64,000 bases of DNA from Micromonospora peucetia (GCF_900091625.1 NZ_FMIC01000002.1:2356001-2420000), one strand, 5' to 3'. Positions 43,936 through 53,352 are shown, counted from the stretch's first letter. Notes: generated by a model from the sequence alone, not told the origin. Numbers and translations: made by a program.

Positions 43936-45102
43936 TCAGCCGACGGGCCGGTACGCCCTGTACACCTCGCGCAGCACCGACGCCTCTCCCGCGTCGGTCT
44001 GCTCGACCCGCCGGACCACCTCACGCGCTCGCCACCAGTTCGACGACGCCACCCGCCCGGAACGGATCGCCTCAGCGGCGACCGTGCTGGCCTCGTCAGG
44101 CTGGCCGGCGGCCACCAACGCCAAGGCCAGGTCAAGGCGGGCAGAAGCGGACCGTCGTGGCCGGTCACCCCCGTCACCGCGCGGGTCCAACTCCGCCAAC
44201 GCAACCCGGGCCACCTGCCCGGCAGCCGGGTCACCCGCCCACGACAGCGTCGTCGCCGTGTATGCCAGCGCCTTCGTCGGGTCGTACCGGTAATGATGCT
44301 CGGCCCGCTCCGGCACGGGCAGGTTCGCGGTCAGCCGTTCCAGGCGGTCCAGCGCGTCACGGGTCCGCCGCACGTCACCCACCCGCGCCCACCCCCGCGC
44401 CTCCTGGGCCGTCGCCTGGATGTGCGCAGAGCTTCCCCGAGGTGCCACCCGCTGGGCCTGCTGAGACAGGTCGATCGCCTGTCGGTGCTCACCCTGGGTG
44501 AGTCGGTCCCACGCATGGGTCTCCAGGCACCACGCCTGAATCTCCGTATGCTCCGCATGTTCGGCAAGCTTGGCAGCGGCGACCAGGTGCGCGCCGGCGG
44601 CGGAACGCTGCTGAAGGTCGATGTGCACCGTCGCACGCAGCACGGTCAACCAGCCACCGGCAACGATCAGACGCCGCCGCTGTGCCAGAGTCCCCCGACC
44701 GTCCAGCAGGCGGCCCACATACGCCAAGTGCTTCCACACCATCGGAAGCAGGTCCACCGGCCGGGTGGTCGCGTACGCGCTGGCGAGGTCGTCAACGCTC
44801 GCCTCGATTCGGGTGAGCGTCTCGGCGCTCACGTCGCTGGCACGCACCCGAGCAAGCAGATCGTCGGCTTCATCGTCATGGTCGACACGCTGACCAACGA
44901 GCCGCGCGAGTGCACCGCCAGCCTGAAGAACGTCATCAAGATGCCGGGCCGTCTCGGGCGTCGGAGCCTTGGCACAGGTCTCCAGATCATGCAGGTGACT
45001 CTTTCCCCGGTGCGCGAGCTGCCCGAGCGCCCGCAGAGACAGACCCCGGTCGGCACGCAGAGCCCGTAACCGAGCCCCGAAACGCGGATCGACGTACGAC
45101 AC
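43936..45102 (-). CDS. XRE-family regulator with tetratricopeptide repeats
   Basis: 388 residues from GTG 45102 with GGGAG 7 nt before it. The N-terminal HTH (RFGARLRALRADRGLSLRALGQLAHRGKSHLHDLE, about 6-42) is followed by a helical TPR-like region (ATVHIDLQQRSAAGAHLVAA, AWCLETHAWDRLTQGEHRQA, DVRRTRDALDRLERLTANLP) and a C-terminal ARLDLALALVAAGQPDEAST repeat. Such proteins bind a partner or small molecule with the TPR part. It may have been part of the same ancestral cluster as the truncated XRE gene 3' to it. Confidence 0.82.
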   Translation of the reverse strand: MSYVDPRFGARLRALRADRGLSLRALGQLAHRGKSHLHDLETCAKAPTPETARHLDDVLQAGGALARLVGQRVDHDDEADDLLARVRASDVSAETLTRIEASVDDLASAYATTRPVDLLPMVWKHLAYVGRLLDGRGTLAQRRRLIVAGGWLTVLRATVHIDLQQRSAAGAHLVAAAKLAEHAEHTEIQAWCLETHAWDRLTQGEHRQAIDLSQQAQRVAPRGSSAHIQATAQEARGWARVGDVRRTRDALDRLERLTANLPVPERAEHHYRYDPTKALAYTATTLSWAGDPAAGQVARVALAELDPRGDGGDRPRRSASARLDLALALVAAGQPDEASTVAAEAIRSGRVASSNWWRAREVVRRVEQTDAGEASVLREVYRAYRPVG

Positions 45103-45310
45103 AACGACGCTCCCAGGGCAGGAAGGAGGAGGCCAGCTCTCGTCAGCGGCAACCACTACCGACGGTACAACTCGGGTCGATAGAACGTAATGGCTGCCAC
45201 TGCGGACTTAGCAGGGCACATCCTCCGGCGAGGACTGGAATCCAGCAGGGAGAATGCGGACTCACGTTGTCGACCGGTGCTGAACCGCACCGGCCAGCAT
45301 CCTCGTTTAG

Positions 45311-45327
45311 TACTCCAGCAGGAGATC
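45311..45327 (+). repeat. Left terminal inverted repeat of the IS
   Basis: TACTCCAGCAGGAGATC, exact complement of 46442-46458. The TTAG duplication lies immediately to its left. Confidence 0.88.
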
Positions 45328-45376
45328 GCTCGGTGGTCTGGTTGCAGGCGCCGTGGTCTCGCGGTTTCAAGCGAGA

Positions 45377-45625
45377 TTAGTGCGGGTCGTGGGGTTGATC
45401 GGGTAGTGGCCAGAGGACGTGGTACGCGTCTTCGGTGCCTGGAGCGCATCGTCGGCTGATGTCGATGAACACCGGGCCATACGGCGATTCGACACACCAA
45501 TGCTCGAACTGGTCCAACTCTTGGGCCGCGTAGCGTGTGAGCAGCCTGGCGAGTTGGTGAATCTCCGCGTCGGTCAGGCGATCTGGGGTGGCGTCCTCGG
45601 CGGCCATCTCTTCATCATGCTGCAT
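45377..45625 (-). CDS. Passenger gene inside the IS (82 aa), function unknown
   Basis: 82 residues from ATG 45625, with a second ATG (45607) preceded by GAAGAG. It encodes RLTDAEIHQLARLLTRYAAQ and ELDQFEHWCVESPYGPVFID, with a C-terminal PGTEDAYHVLWPLPD. It lies in the same direction as the transposase, 18 nt beyond its stop, and within the terminal repeats. It resembles small proteins of unknown function found as stand-alone genes in Micromonosporaceae. A role in element control, or a captured host gene, are both possible. Confidence 0.62.
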   Translation of the reverse strand: MQHDEEMAAEDATPDRLTDAEIHQLARLLTRYAAQELDQFEHWCVESPYGPVFIDISRRCAPGTEDAYHVLWPLPDQPHDPH

Positions 45626-45643
45626 CAGATGATGGTGGGCCCG

Positions 45644-46373
45644 TCAGGGTTCGGCGAGGGCCTGCCGGGCGTAGTGACTGCTTCTGGCGCTTGCTTGATG
45701 CCGTCGTCGGTAGATGGACCAGGTGATGACGTCGGCGACGCGTCGGACAGGATCGATGACCAGGGCGTGGAACAGGCGGCGGAGTTCGTTGACGGTGATC
45801 GCGATCAGGTCGTCGGGGCTTACGCTGCTGGCCGCGGTGGCTGCGGCGAGGAATGCGTGAGCGGCGATGACCAGGGTGGTCCAGCGGTGACAGGCTTTCC
45901 AGCGGCGGTGTTGATGCTGATCCAGGCCGAGACCGGTCTTGGCGGCCTGGAACGATTCTTCAATGCTCCAGCGCCCGGGCGGTCGCGGAGTACTGCCGCT
46001 GCACGCCGACGGTGTGGGTGCCTTTCTTCAGATCGCCCGTCTCGTCGACCAGCAACACCCCGTCCGGGTGCCCGAGATGGACCGCCACGAAGTCCCGCAC
46101 GTCGGCACGGACAAGCGCGTCGTCCCAGCTGGCTCGGCCGATTAGATCCTGCATCCCACCGGGGCCGTCATCGCCGGCGTGCGCAGCGATCGTCCAGCAG
46201 TTCTTGACCGGCAACGGAGCAAGGAGACCAGCGACGAAATTGCGGACCCGGCGTCGTGGTTCGGGCCGGGCGAAGCGTGCCTCGATCGTTTCCATCAGCT
46301 CGTTGAACAGCTCAGACACGCTGAGCGTCTGCTCTGTAGGCGGCAGCCACCGCCGCATCTTGGGTCCACACAA
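45644..46373 (-). pseudogene. IS701-family transposase, internal deletion and frameshift
   Basis: The N-terminal frame (46373 to 45960) reads MRRWLPPTEQTLSVSELFNE ... LLVDETGDLKKGTHTVGVQR (first catalytic Asp), then stops after ATARALEH. In another frame, from about 45970 to 45644, the C-terminal part continues RWSIEESFQAAKTGLGLDQH (probable catalytic Glu), then AFLAAATAASSVSPDDLIAI and HALVIDPVRRVADVITWSIY. About 240 of the usual ~400 residues remain, so roughly 160 central residues, including the second Asp, are lost. Confidence 0.85.
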
Positions 46374-46441
46374 CCACGAGACTCAGCGGTGGCTGCTTGC
46401 TGACCACGGACAAAACCACACCGTCATAGCAGGCCAGAACG

Positions 46442-46458
46442 GATCTCCTGCTGGAGTA
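46442..46458 (-). repeat. Right terminal inverted repeat of the IS
   Basis: GATCTCCTGCTGGAGTA, followed directly by TTAG (46459-46462). Confidence 0.88.
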
Positions 46459-46462
46459 TTAG

Positions 46463-47402
46463 GAGTATCCCTCGTTCCTTAGCATCAAAGACCAACCTCA
46501 ACCGAAGGTTGCGCTGCCTTCTCGCTGCCTCATCGGCCTGGTGCCAAGGCGAAAAAAGCGGCTGGCCTCGGCACTGACGGGGCGGTAGGGCGATCGTGCT
46601 TGTGGCAGCAGAGCTGTCCTGGAATCCCGATTGGGTCAGAACGATACTCGGACTAGAAGATAGGCGACCACTCTTCGCCTGCTGTCGGGCGCGACCACAA
46701 AGTAGCCAGAACGCGTCCTTTAGGGGCAATCTCCGCAGCGTTTCATCGGAGAAAGCTATTGAGGCTACTAGGGTCAATCGTCGACCTTCGCTGAAGCTAT
46801 CCACTGGCACCCTCCCTGCATGTGGGTCGGCGCTTCCGCTGTTTGGATGCCGGTGCCGGTGCAAGTCGTTGTTCACTCGTCGAACTATGTTGGCAACAGC
46901 TCCCGAGCTGCGCCATCTCGATGCTCCTATGGATGTCAGGCCGCTGCCTGGCGGGGCCTGACTCCTTCGTCTCGAAAGAACCGATGTATTTTGCCAACTG
47001 TGGCAGCAGCCCTCTCGATCAGCGGTAGTCGTCCACAGCGGTGCACGCCCGTCCATCGCCTGACCGCAGCGGTCGTTGCTAGCCGGGCTGCTGTCGACGG
47101 TTGAGTGCAAGAGTGGCTGTTGGCTGGCCGTAATGCATAGACGAAGGGACTCGTTGCCGACGTCGGTTGACGCATGCTCGCCTGCTCGCCCCGGCGGCCA
47201 GCACAGGCTGTACTCGCCTCCGCTGGCCAGCCTGCTGCCAGGATGCAGTGGCTGCACGATAGCCCCCCGTGACGTCCAAAGCGGCGGCAATGTCAATAGA
47301 TTGTGATCAAAGCCTCTCTAGTGTTTACGCCTTTACTGGCTGATTTCCTTTGATTACCTTGGGTAGGTCAGCAGCTTCCATAGGAAGGGGTACGCCGAGA
47401 TT
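46463..47402. other. AT-richer region without recognisable genes
   Basis: 940 bp of visibly lower G+C than its surroundings. Several 60-290 codon frames exist on both strands (e.g. minus 46424-47296), but they have random composition with many Ser, Arg, Cys and Gln and no family pattern. It looks like decayed or foreign DNA. Confidence 0.6.
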
Positions 47403-47807
47403 ATGGGCGCGAAGAGGTTTCTCGTCGTCGGATTGACCGCTGCTTTTGCAGCCCTGTCAGCAATCAGTACCAGTTCACCGGCGATTGCAACTGACGTCGG
47501 ACCCGCCGGCACTGCCTACGGTTGCGGATATCCGCAAGTCTGCTTCTACAAGACTCAGGCTAATTGGAACGCAAGGGACTGGACTGCCGCGTATCAGGAC
47601 ATCACCAGCGGCTACCAGAACCTAAGCTCCGGCGCTTACGGTGCCTACTACGTATACAATTCTCGGAACGACGATGGGGCGCTGCTGCATTTTAGTAATG
47701 GCTACACTTACTGCCTTGCCCCCAGCACGTACGTCAACAACTCGGCAACTCCCACAGGCTTCTGGACGGTAGACAAAATTCGAATTATGGATTCGCCCAC
47801 CTGCTAG
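47403..47807 (+). CDS. Small secreted protein, I36-inhibitor-like
   Basis: 134 residues from ATG 47403 with GGAAGGGG about 13 nt upstream. It has a Sec signal peptide (MGAKRFLVVGLTAAFAALSA, cleavage near PAIA/T). The mature protein has four Cys and many Tyr, Asn and Ser (GYPQVCFYKTQANWNARDW, GAYYVYNSRNDDGALLHFSN). That pattern resembles the peptidase inhibitor I36 / beta-gamma-crystallin-like small secreted proteins of Streptomyces. Codon usage is clearly less GC-biased than that of the neighbours, suggesting transfer. Confidence 0.72.
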   Translation: MGAKRFLVVGLTAAFAALSAISTSSPAIATDVGPAGTAYGCGYPQVCFYKTQANWNARDWTAAYQDITSGYQNLSSGAYGAYYVYNSRNDDGALLHFSNGYTYCLAPSTYVNNSATPTGFWTVDKIRIMDSPTC

Positions 47808-48456
47808 CAGCCTTCAAAACGCACGCAATCATGGTGTTAGTTTCCGTACGATCCTGCTTGCTTTTGTCCTCCCGTCTGCCGGCCCGGACATCGTGGAGCG
47901 GGGCAGGACCAGGGTGACCGCCCTACTGGCCGAGTTTCAATGGCCGTTGTCAAGGGCGGGCCTGTTGGGCTTGATTCGACTGCCAGCCCTGGGCATGGGG
48001 CGGGGCCGGTGGGTGCGTCTGGTGGCTACGTCAGTGGTGCTGCACCCGTTCCGCTCGCGGAGGCGGCGCCACTACTCGTGCCAGCGAAGATGTGGTTCAG
48101 GCCGCCGTGCTCGTCGCGTAGTTCCGGTTGGCCGTTCAGCTGTCTCGCAGCAGTGCCCGCAGCGCGTCGAGCGCGGCGGCAGGCGAGGGCTATCAACGCC
48201 TGCTGGTGCGCTTGCCGGAGTTACGGACGACTGGCGCCAGACCTGAGTCGCCGTCGCCGCTGGCACTGGCCTGAGGGGGCGAGTCGCCGGGCTCCGAGGG
48301 AATGCGCGTGGCGGAGAAAGTGTTCGGGCACGTGACGACTGCGAGGCGGGTGCCGGAGATCTAATCTTCGTGGACCGCTACACGCATTCGACTCGTGACC
48401 GGGATCGCAACGCGCTCGCGTCCTTTGCCGCCTCCGGGCGAGCATGGATCACCTGA
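47808..48456. other. Gene-poor stretch before tRNA-Pro
   Basis: 649 bp. Frames of 60-130 codons on both strands are Arg/Pro/Gly-rich and match no family. Fragments such as EGYQRLLVRLPELR (around 48180) may be debris of an old gene, but nothing can be assigned. Confidence 0.55.
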
Positions 48457-48496
48457 AACGAGTCAAGGCCCCTCCGTGGAGGGGCCTTGACTCGTT
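48457..48496 (-). terminator. Strong hairpin downstream of tRNA-Pro
   Basis: AACGAGTCAAGGCCCCTCC (48457-48475) pairs perfectly with GGAGGGGCCTTGACTCGTT (48478-48496) around a 2-base loop. On the minus strand it is followed by TTTC. It lies 9 nt beyond the tRNA-Pro 3' end. Confidence 0.8.
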
Positions 48497-48504
48497 CTTA
48501 CCTC

Positions 48505-48581
<77 letters not shown>

Positions 48582-48741
48582 AGGCGTGCCGACAAATAGT
48601 AGCCCACCCTGCGCGGGGGTCCAACTCGGTACCCCCACCGCCGTAGCGGCCCTCCTGGGTCCTTCCCCCGACCTGGCCCGGAGCCGTCGCCGGGGCCGCC
48701 AGGCCGTGCGCTGGCGGCCCCGGCGGATCCAGGCGTACGGG

Positions 48742-49635
48742 TCAGCGGGGGATCAGGGTGAGCACGCTCGCCTCCGGCGGGCAGGCGAACCGGACCGGCG
48801 CGGTCGGGTGGGTGCCGAGCCCGGCGGAGACGTGCAGCCAGGAGTCGGACCCGGGCCAACGGTGCAGGCCGCGCGCCATGGAGCGGGGCAGGCCGCAGTT
48901 GGTGACCAGCGCGCCGACCCCCGGTACGCAGACCTGACCGCCGTGGGTGTGCCCGGCGAGCAGCAGCCCGAAGCCGTCGGCGGCCATCCGGTCGAGGATG
49001 GCCGGCTCGGGGGAGTGGGTGAGCGCGATCGACAGGTCGGCGGAGGGCGACACCGGCCCGGCCACGGAGTCGTAGTCGTCCCGTTCGACGTGCGGGTCGT
49101 CCACCCCGAGCAGCTCGACGACCCGGCCGCCGGCCTTGACGGTGGTGCGGGCGTTGTTCAGATCCGTCCAGCCGGCGCTGACGAGGACGTCGCGCAGCTC
49201 CTCGTGCGGCAGTTCGACGCCCTCGGTGTACTCCCGGTCGGGCAGGAAGTAGCTGAACGGGTTCTTCAGGACCGGCCCGGTGTAGTCGTTGGAGCCGAAG
49301 ACGAAGGCCCCGGGGAGGTCGAGCAGCGGCTGGAGAGCGCGCAGCACGCCGGGCACGGCGTCTGGGTGCGCCATGTTGTCCCCGGTGACCACGACCAGGT
49401 CGGGGTCGAGCGCGGCCAGCGACGCCACCCAGCGCTGCTTGCGCCCCTGGTCGGGCATCATGTGCAGGTCCGACAGGTGCAGGATCCGCAGCGGCTCGGC
49501 GTCGGCCGGCAGCACCGGCACGTCGTACCGCCGCAGGGTGAACATGTTGCGCTCGACGAGTGACGCGTACGCCAGAGTCGCCGCGCCGAGGGCGGCGGTT
49601 CCGGCCGCGAGCCGGAATAGTGTGCGCTTTCGCAT
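48742..49635 (-). CDS. Membrane-anchored metallophosphoesterase
   Basis: 297 residues from ATG 49635. An N-terminal hydrophobic segment ([18 protein letters not shown]) is followed by the metallophosphoesterase motif set: HLSDLHM, TGDN, GSNDYTG (a GNHD variant with Ser for Asn) and AGHTHGGQ. The layout resembles the YkuE/LpxH-like membrane phosphoesterases of actinobacteria. It probably cleaves a phosphodiester at the outer or inner face of the membrane, with the substrate unknown. The next gene (yqeY-like) is divergent, 25 bp away. Confidence 0.88.
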   Translation of the reverse strand: MRKRTLFRLAAGTAALGAATLAYASLVERNMFTLRRYDVPVLPADAEPLRILHLSDLHMMPDQGRKQRWVASLAALDPDLVVVTGDNMAHPDAVPGVLRALQPLLDLPGAFVFGSNDYTGPVLKNPFSYFLPDREYTEGVELPHEELRDVLVSAGWTDLNNARTTVKAGGRVVELLGVDDPHVERDDYDSVAGPVSPSADLSIALTHSPEPAILDRMAADGFGLLLAGHTHGGQVCVPGVGALVTNCGLPRSMARGLHRWPGSDSWLHVSAGLGTHPTAPVRFACPPEASVLTLIPR

Positions 49636-49660
49636 GGCGTTCAGGGTAGTTTCACCGTCC

Positions 49661-50116
49661 ATGAGCACGCTGAAGGACCGTCTGACCGCCGACATGCGCG
49701 CCGCACTCAAGGGCCGCGACGAGCTGACCACCTCCACGCTGCGGATGGCGCTCGCCGCCGTCGGCACCGCCGAGGTCGCCGGCAAGGCCAAGCGCGAGCT
49801 CACCGACGACGAGGTGCTCGCGGTGCTGACCCGGGAGGCGAAGAAGCGCCGGGAGGCCGCCACCGCGTTCGGTGACGCCGGCCGCACCGAGCAGGCCGCC
49901 AAGGAGGTCGCCGAGGGTGAGGTGTTGGAGCGCTACCTGCCGAAGCAGCTCCCCGACGCCGAGCTGACCGAGCTGGTCGCGGGGGCGCTCGCCGCGGGCG
50001 GCTTCACCGGCAAGGCGCAGATGGGCCCGGCCATGAAGGCGGCCCAGGCGGCGGTGGCCGGCCGGGCCGAGGGTGGCCGGGTCGCCGCCGAGGTACGCCG
50101 GCAGCTCGGCCTCTGA
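49661..50116 (+). CDS. GatB/YqeY-domain protein
   Basis: 151 residues from ATG 49661. The start MSTLKDRLTADMRAALKGRDELTTSTLRMA and the C-terminal AQMGPAMKAAQAAVAGRAEG are the YqeY/GatB_Yqey helical domain, related to the tail of the GatB amidotransferase subunit and thought to bind tRNA. Free-standing YqeY proteins have no proven function. It ends in a strong hairpin. Confidence 0.92.
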   Translation: MSTLKDRLTADMRAALKGRDELTTSTLRMALAAVGTAEVAGKAKRELTDDEVLAVLTREAKKRREAATAFGDAGRTEQAAKEVAEGEVLERYLPKQLPDAELTELVAGALAAGGFTGKAQMGPAMKAAQAAVAGRAEGGRVAAEVRRQLGL

Positions 50117-50144
50117 CCGAACCGCACCGACCCACGTACGCGAA

Positions 50145-50179
50145 ACGGGCGGGCACCCCACGAGGGGGTGCCCGCCCGT
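50145..50179. terminator. Bidirectional terminator between yqeY and ponA
   Basis: ACGGGCGGGCACCCC (50145-50159) and GGGGTGCCCGCCCGT (50165-50179) are perfect complements with loop ACGAG. The penicillin-binding protein gene on the other strand ends 17 nt beyond it, so it may serve both. Confidence 0.8.
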
Positions 50180-50196
50180 CCGGTTGTCCGGCTGGC

Positions 50197-52620
50197 TCAG
50201 CCGCCGGGGCGGCTGGGTGGTCGGCCGGGGTTGGTCGGCGGACTACCCGGGCCACCCGGTTCGCCGCCGCCGGCGCTGATCTGGATGGTCACCACGCCGC
50301 CCTTGATGGTCCGGCCGTCGGGGCTGGTGCCGGCGGCCTTACCGGCAGGGCAGCTCGACGGGACCTGGACGTCGGAGATGATCGCGTCGAAGCCCTCCGC
50401 CTTGATCCGCGACTTCGCCTGCTGCGGGTCCAGGCACTTCACGACGGGGATCCGGCGCTGGTCGCCCTCGGAGATCTTCTGGCCCGGGGGCGTGAAGTTG
50501 ATCCTCGGCTTGCCCTTCATGGCGTCGCGCAGCGTCTCGTAGACCGGCGGGTTGATGCCGTCGCGCTCCTTGTGCTTCATCTTGACGTTGGTCTGCGGCC
50601 AGTCCGGGTCGGCCATGATGCCGGCCACCGCGTACTGCTTGGTCATCGCGACCAGGGAGGCGGTCTTCTCCGAGTCGGTGGTGCCGGACTTGCCGGCCAC
50701 CGGCGCGTCGACGATGCCCCGGACGTTCCCGGCCGTACGGCTGCCGCCGCACTTGCTGGTGGAGGAGTTGTCACCGACCGGGCAGCGGGCGGCGTCGACG
50801 GCGGCGCGGGCCACCTCGGTGCTGACCCGCTTCTCGCAGCGCGGGTTGGCGATGTCGAGCTTCTTGCCCTCCGGGTCCTTGATCGACTGCACCGGGATGG
50901 GCTCGCAGTACTTGCCGTCCGCCGCCAGGGTGGCGTAGGCGTTGGCCAGGTCCAGCGGGGTGGTCTGCGAGACGCCGAGGGTGAAGGCGCCCCAGTCGTG
51001 TGCGGCGTCCTTGGTGCCGCTCAGCCGGAGGTCCTCGCTGGTGCGGAACTGGATGCCGAGCCGCTTGGCCGCGTCGACCACGTTCTCCGCGCCGACCTGC
51101 TGCTGGAGCGGCACGAAGTACGTGTTGACCGACTGCGCGAAGGCGCTCCACATGTTCTGTACGCCGCCGGCCTTCATGTTGGAGTTGGTCGGGCAGTACA
51201 GGTTGGTGCCCGGGCAGGCGGCCTTCCCGGGCTGGATCCTGTACTCCGACTTGAACTGCTGCGGTGCGTTGATCGTGTAGCCGAGCGGGATGCCCTTCTC
51301 CAGCGCGGCCACGATGGTGAAGATCTTGAAGACCGAGCCGGCCTGGTAGCCGGTGAGGCCGTCGCCGCCGGTGAGCAGCGGGTTCACGGTGTTCGGATAG
51401 TTGCCGAGCCGCTTCTTCTTCTTCAGCTTCGGGTCGCTGTGTGGCTTGTTGACCGGCTTCTTCGGGTCGTCGAGCTTGAAGGTGCGGTTCACCGCCAGCG
51501 CCCGCACGTAGCCGGTGCCCGGCTCGACCACCGCCACCATGGCGGCTTCCTTGGCGGACTCCTTCTTGGCCTTGCGGACGGCCTTGTCGGCGCCCCGCTG
51601 GGCCTGCGGGTCGAGCGTGGTGACCACGCTGTAGCCGCCGCTCTTCAGCCGCCGCTCCCGGTCGTACGAGGTCGAGCCGAACGCCTCCTGCTGCATCCAC
51701 CAGCGGTAGAAGTAGTCGCAGAAGAAGCCCCAGCCCTTCTCGTTGGCCGAGACGCAGCCGTTGGGGGCCCGCTTGCCGGTGACCGTGAGCTTGACGGCCT
51801 TCGCCGCGTCCGCCTCCTGGCGGGTGATGGCGCCGGTCTCGACCATGTTCTCGATGACGTAGTCGCGCCGGTCGACCGCCGCCTTGTAGCCGCTCGGTCG
51901 GGTCGGGTCGTTGCTGCTCGGCGCCTTCACCATGCCGGCGAGCATGGCCGCTTCCTCGATCTTGAGCTTGCTCGGCGGCTTGTTGAAGTAGACCTGGCTG
52001 GCGGCGTAGATGCCGTACGCGCCGTTGCCGAACGCGGCGATGTTCAGGTAGCGCTCCAGGATCTCGTCCTTGGAGAGCTCCTTGTCGATCTGGATGGCGT
52101 AGCGCATCTCGCGTAGCTTGCGGGCGCTGGTGTCCTCGGTGGCCGCGACCACGTCCGCCGGGTGGCTCGCCGAGTAGGCGATGGCGAGCCGGACGTACTG
52201 CATGGTCAGCGTCGAGGCGCCCTGCTGGCTGGCCGCGTTCGACTGGTTGTTGACGAAGGCCCGGGCGATGCCGTTCAGGTCCACGCCGTTGTGCTTGTAG
52301 AAGTCGTGGTCCTCGGCGGCGACGATCGCCTTCTGCATGATCGGCGCGATGTCCTTGAGCTTCACGTCGCGACGGTTCTCGTCGTACATGGTCGCCAGCG
52401 GGGTCTTGCCGTCGGAGGCGTACAGGTAGCTGATCTGCGGCGCGCGGGCCACGGTCAGCTCCTTGGGCAGTGCGCCGAAGGTCTCAGCACCGGCCTTCGC
52501 GGCCAGCCCGGACATCGCCACCGCGGGGAAGGCCGCCGCCGCGACCACCACACCGGCCAGTAGGCCACAGATGAGTAGCGATGCGGCGTTGGTAAAGACA
52601 TTGTGGTCACGTTTCCGCAT
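50197..52620 (-). CDS. Class A penicillin-binding protein (PonA2-type, PASTA domain)
   Basis: 807 residues from ATG 52620, with GAGGTG 5 nt upstream. It is the bifunctional peptidoglycan transglycosylase/transpeptidase. One N-terminal membrane helix is followed by the GT51 domain (AAEDHDFYKHNGVD about 103-116, GGxSTLTMQY-like QGASTLTMQYVRL) and the transpeptidase with SVFK (about 428), SVN (about 497) and KSGTT (about 643), then one PASTA domain (PVVKCLDPQQAKSRIKAEGF, about 735-795). Inserts rich in Lys are seen near 470. Next to a WhiB4-like gene and two GET3-like ATPases, it matches M. tuberculosis PonA2 (Rv3682). Confidence 0.95.
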   Translation of the reverse strand: MRKRDHNVFTNAASLLICGLLAGVVVAAAAFPAVAMSGLAAKAGAETFGALPKELTVARAPQISYLYASDGKTPLATMYDENRRDVKLKDIAPIMQKAIVAAEDHDFYKHNGVDLNGIARAFVNNQSNAASQQGASTLTMQYVRLAIAYSASHPADVVAATEDTSARKLREMRYAIQIDKELSKDEILERYLNIAAFGNGAYGIYAASQVYFNKPPSKLKIEEAAMLAGMVKAPSSNDPTRPSGYKAAVDRRDYVIENMVETGAITRQEADAAKAVKLTVTGKRAPNGCVSANEKGWGFFCDYFYRWWMQQEAFGSTSYDRERRLKSGGYSVVTTLDPQAQRGADKAVRKAKKESAKEAAMVAVVEPGTGYVRALAVNRTFKLDDPKKPVNKPHSDPKLKKKKRLGNYPNTVNPLLTGGDGLTGYQAGSVFKIFTIVAALEKGIPLGYTINAPQQFKSEYRIQPGKAACPGTNLYCPTNSNMKAGGVQNMWSAFAQSVNTYFVPLQQQVGAENVVDAAKRLGIQFRTSEDLRLSGTKDAAHDWGAFTLGVSQTTPLDLANAYATLAADGKYCEPIPVQSIKDPEGKKLDIANPRCEKRVSTEVARAAVDAARCPVGDNSSTSKCGGSRTAGNVRGIVDAPVAGKSGTTDSEKTASLVAMTKQYAVAGIMADPDWPQTNVKMKHKERDGINPPVYETLRDAMKGKPRINFTPPGQKISEGDQRRIPVVKCLDPQQAKSRIKAEGFDAIISDVQVPSSCPAGKAAGTSPDGRTIKGGVVTIQISAGGGEPGGPGSPPTNPGRPPSRPGG

Positions 52621-53025
52621 CCAGGTCACCTCGACAGGGTACGCGAGTAGGGAACGAGGGGCGCTGGGGCGTTCTTTCCCCATTTCCTGCGCGCGCCGAC
52701 CTCGTTGTGCTAAACGCACGACCCCCGGTGCGTGGTTGCGTGAATCCGCCGCCGAGTCTCCCTCCTGCAAGAGGGGGCCCGCAGCGTTTTCGCGGACTTC
52801 GACGGGGTAACCGGCGGTCGCAAAGCCCGGGAAGCCGGGAGTGTCCGGAATGATGGATTTCGCCGACAACGTTGCGTAATCAGTCGACTACAGAGCATGA
52901 TGGTGGCGGCGACAGCGCCACATGTCGTCCGTGCCGCCTTGGGGAAGGCAGGCCGGGCGATCGGGGGGAATTGCCGGCTGGTCCGCGACGGGGTCGGTAG
53001 GTACTGCAAGGGGGGACGTGTACAG
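52621..53025. other. Divergent control region between ponA and whiB
   Basis: 405 bp without a gene. It contains several GC-rich hairpins (CCCTCCTGCAAGAGGGGG near 52760, CCCGGGAAGCCGGG near 52830) and must hold the promoters of both genes. I looked for a known riboswitch and found none I could support. Confidence 0.6.
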
Positions 53026-53346
53026 ATGGGCATGATCACTGACTGGCCGTCGCTGGCGGCGTGTCAGAACGGGGACCCGGACGCGTTGTTCGTACAGGGT
53101 GCCGAACAGAACGTGGCGAAGCGGATCTGCCGGAGCTGCCCAGTTCGGTACGAGTGCCTGGCCGACGCGCTGGACAACCGGATCGAGTTCGGCGTGTGGG
53201 GCGGCATGACCGAACGCGAACGCCGCGCGCTGTTGCGCCGTCACCCGCAGGTGGCGAGCTGGCGCAAGATGTTCGAGGCCGCGATGAAGAAGAACGCCAA
53301 GGACAAGGCCGGCAAGGACAAGATCCTCGTCACCACGGCCGGCTGA
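53026..53346 (+). CDS. WhiB-family Fe-S transcription factor (WhiB4/WblA type)
   Basis: 106 residues from ATG 53026, preceded by AAGGGGGGA. Four cluster-binding Cys are in place (C13, C35, C38, C44; C-x2-C-x5-C), then the GVWGGMTERERRAL turn motif and a basic tail. WhiB proteins bind a 4Fe-4S cluster, interact with sigma factors, and WhiB4/WblA controls redox homeostasis (Mycobacterium) or development and antibiotic synthesis (Streptomyces). The neighbours, PBP and GET3-like ATPases, identify it as the WhiB4/WblA orthologue by synteny. Confidence 0.93.
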   Translation: MGMITDWPSLAACQNGDPDALFVQGAEQNVAKRICRSCPVRYECLADALDNRIEFGVWGGMTERERRALLRRHPQVASWRKMFEAAMKKNAKDKAGKDKILVTTAG

Positions 53347-53352
53347 GCGCCG

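Larger units (their letters stand above)
45311..46458. mobile_element. IS701-type insertion sequence, deletion derivative
   Basis: Terminal inverted repeats of 17 bp are perfect: TACTCCAGCAGGAGATC (45311-45327) against GATCTCCTGCTGGAGTA (46442-46458). TTAG occurs directly outside both ends (45307-45310 and 46459-46462), matching the 4-bp YTAG target duplication reported for IS701 elements. The element is 1148 bp and contains an interrupted transposase and one small extra gene. It probably cannot move without a transposase in trans. Confidence 0.85.

Noticed and set aside
46424..47296. 290-codon minus-strand frame in the AT-richer stretch
   Set aside because: Composition is random-like (Ser, Arg, Gln, Cys), there is no family pattern, and it spans the IS right end.
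52621..53025. Possible riboswitch (c-di-AMP type) between ponA and whiB
   Set aside because: Hairpins are present, but I could not find the conserved core of any known class on either strand.
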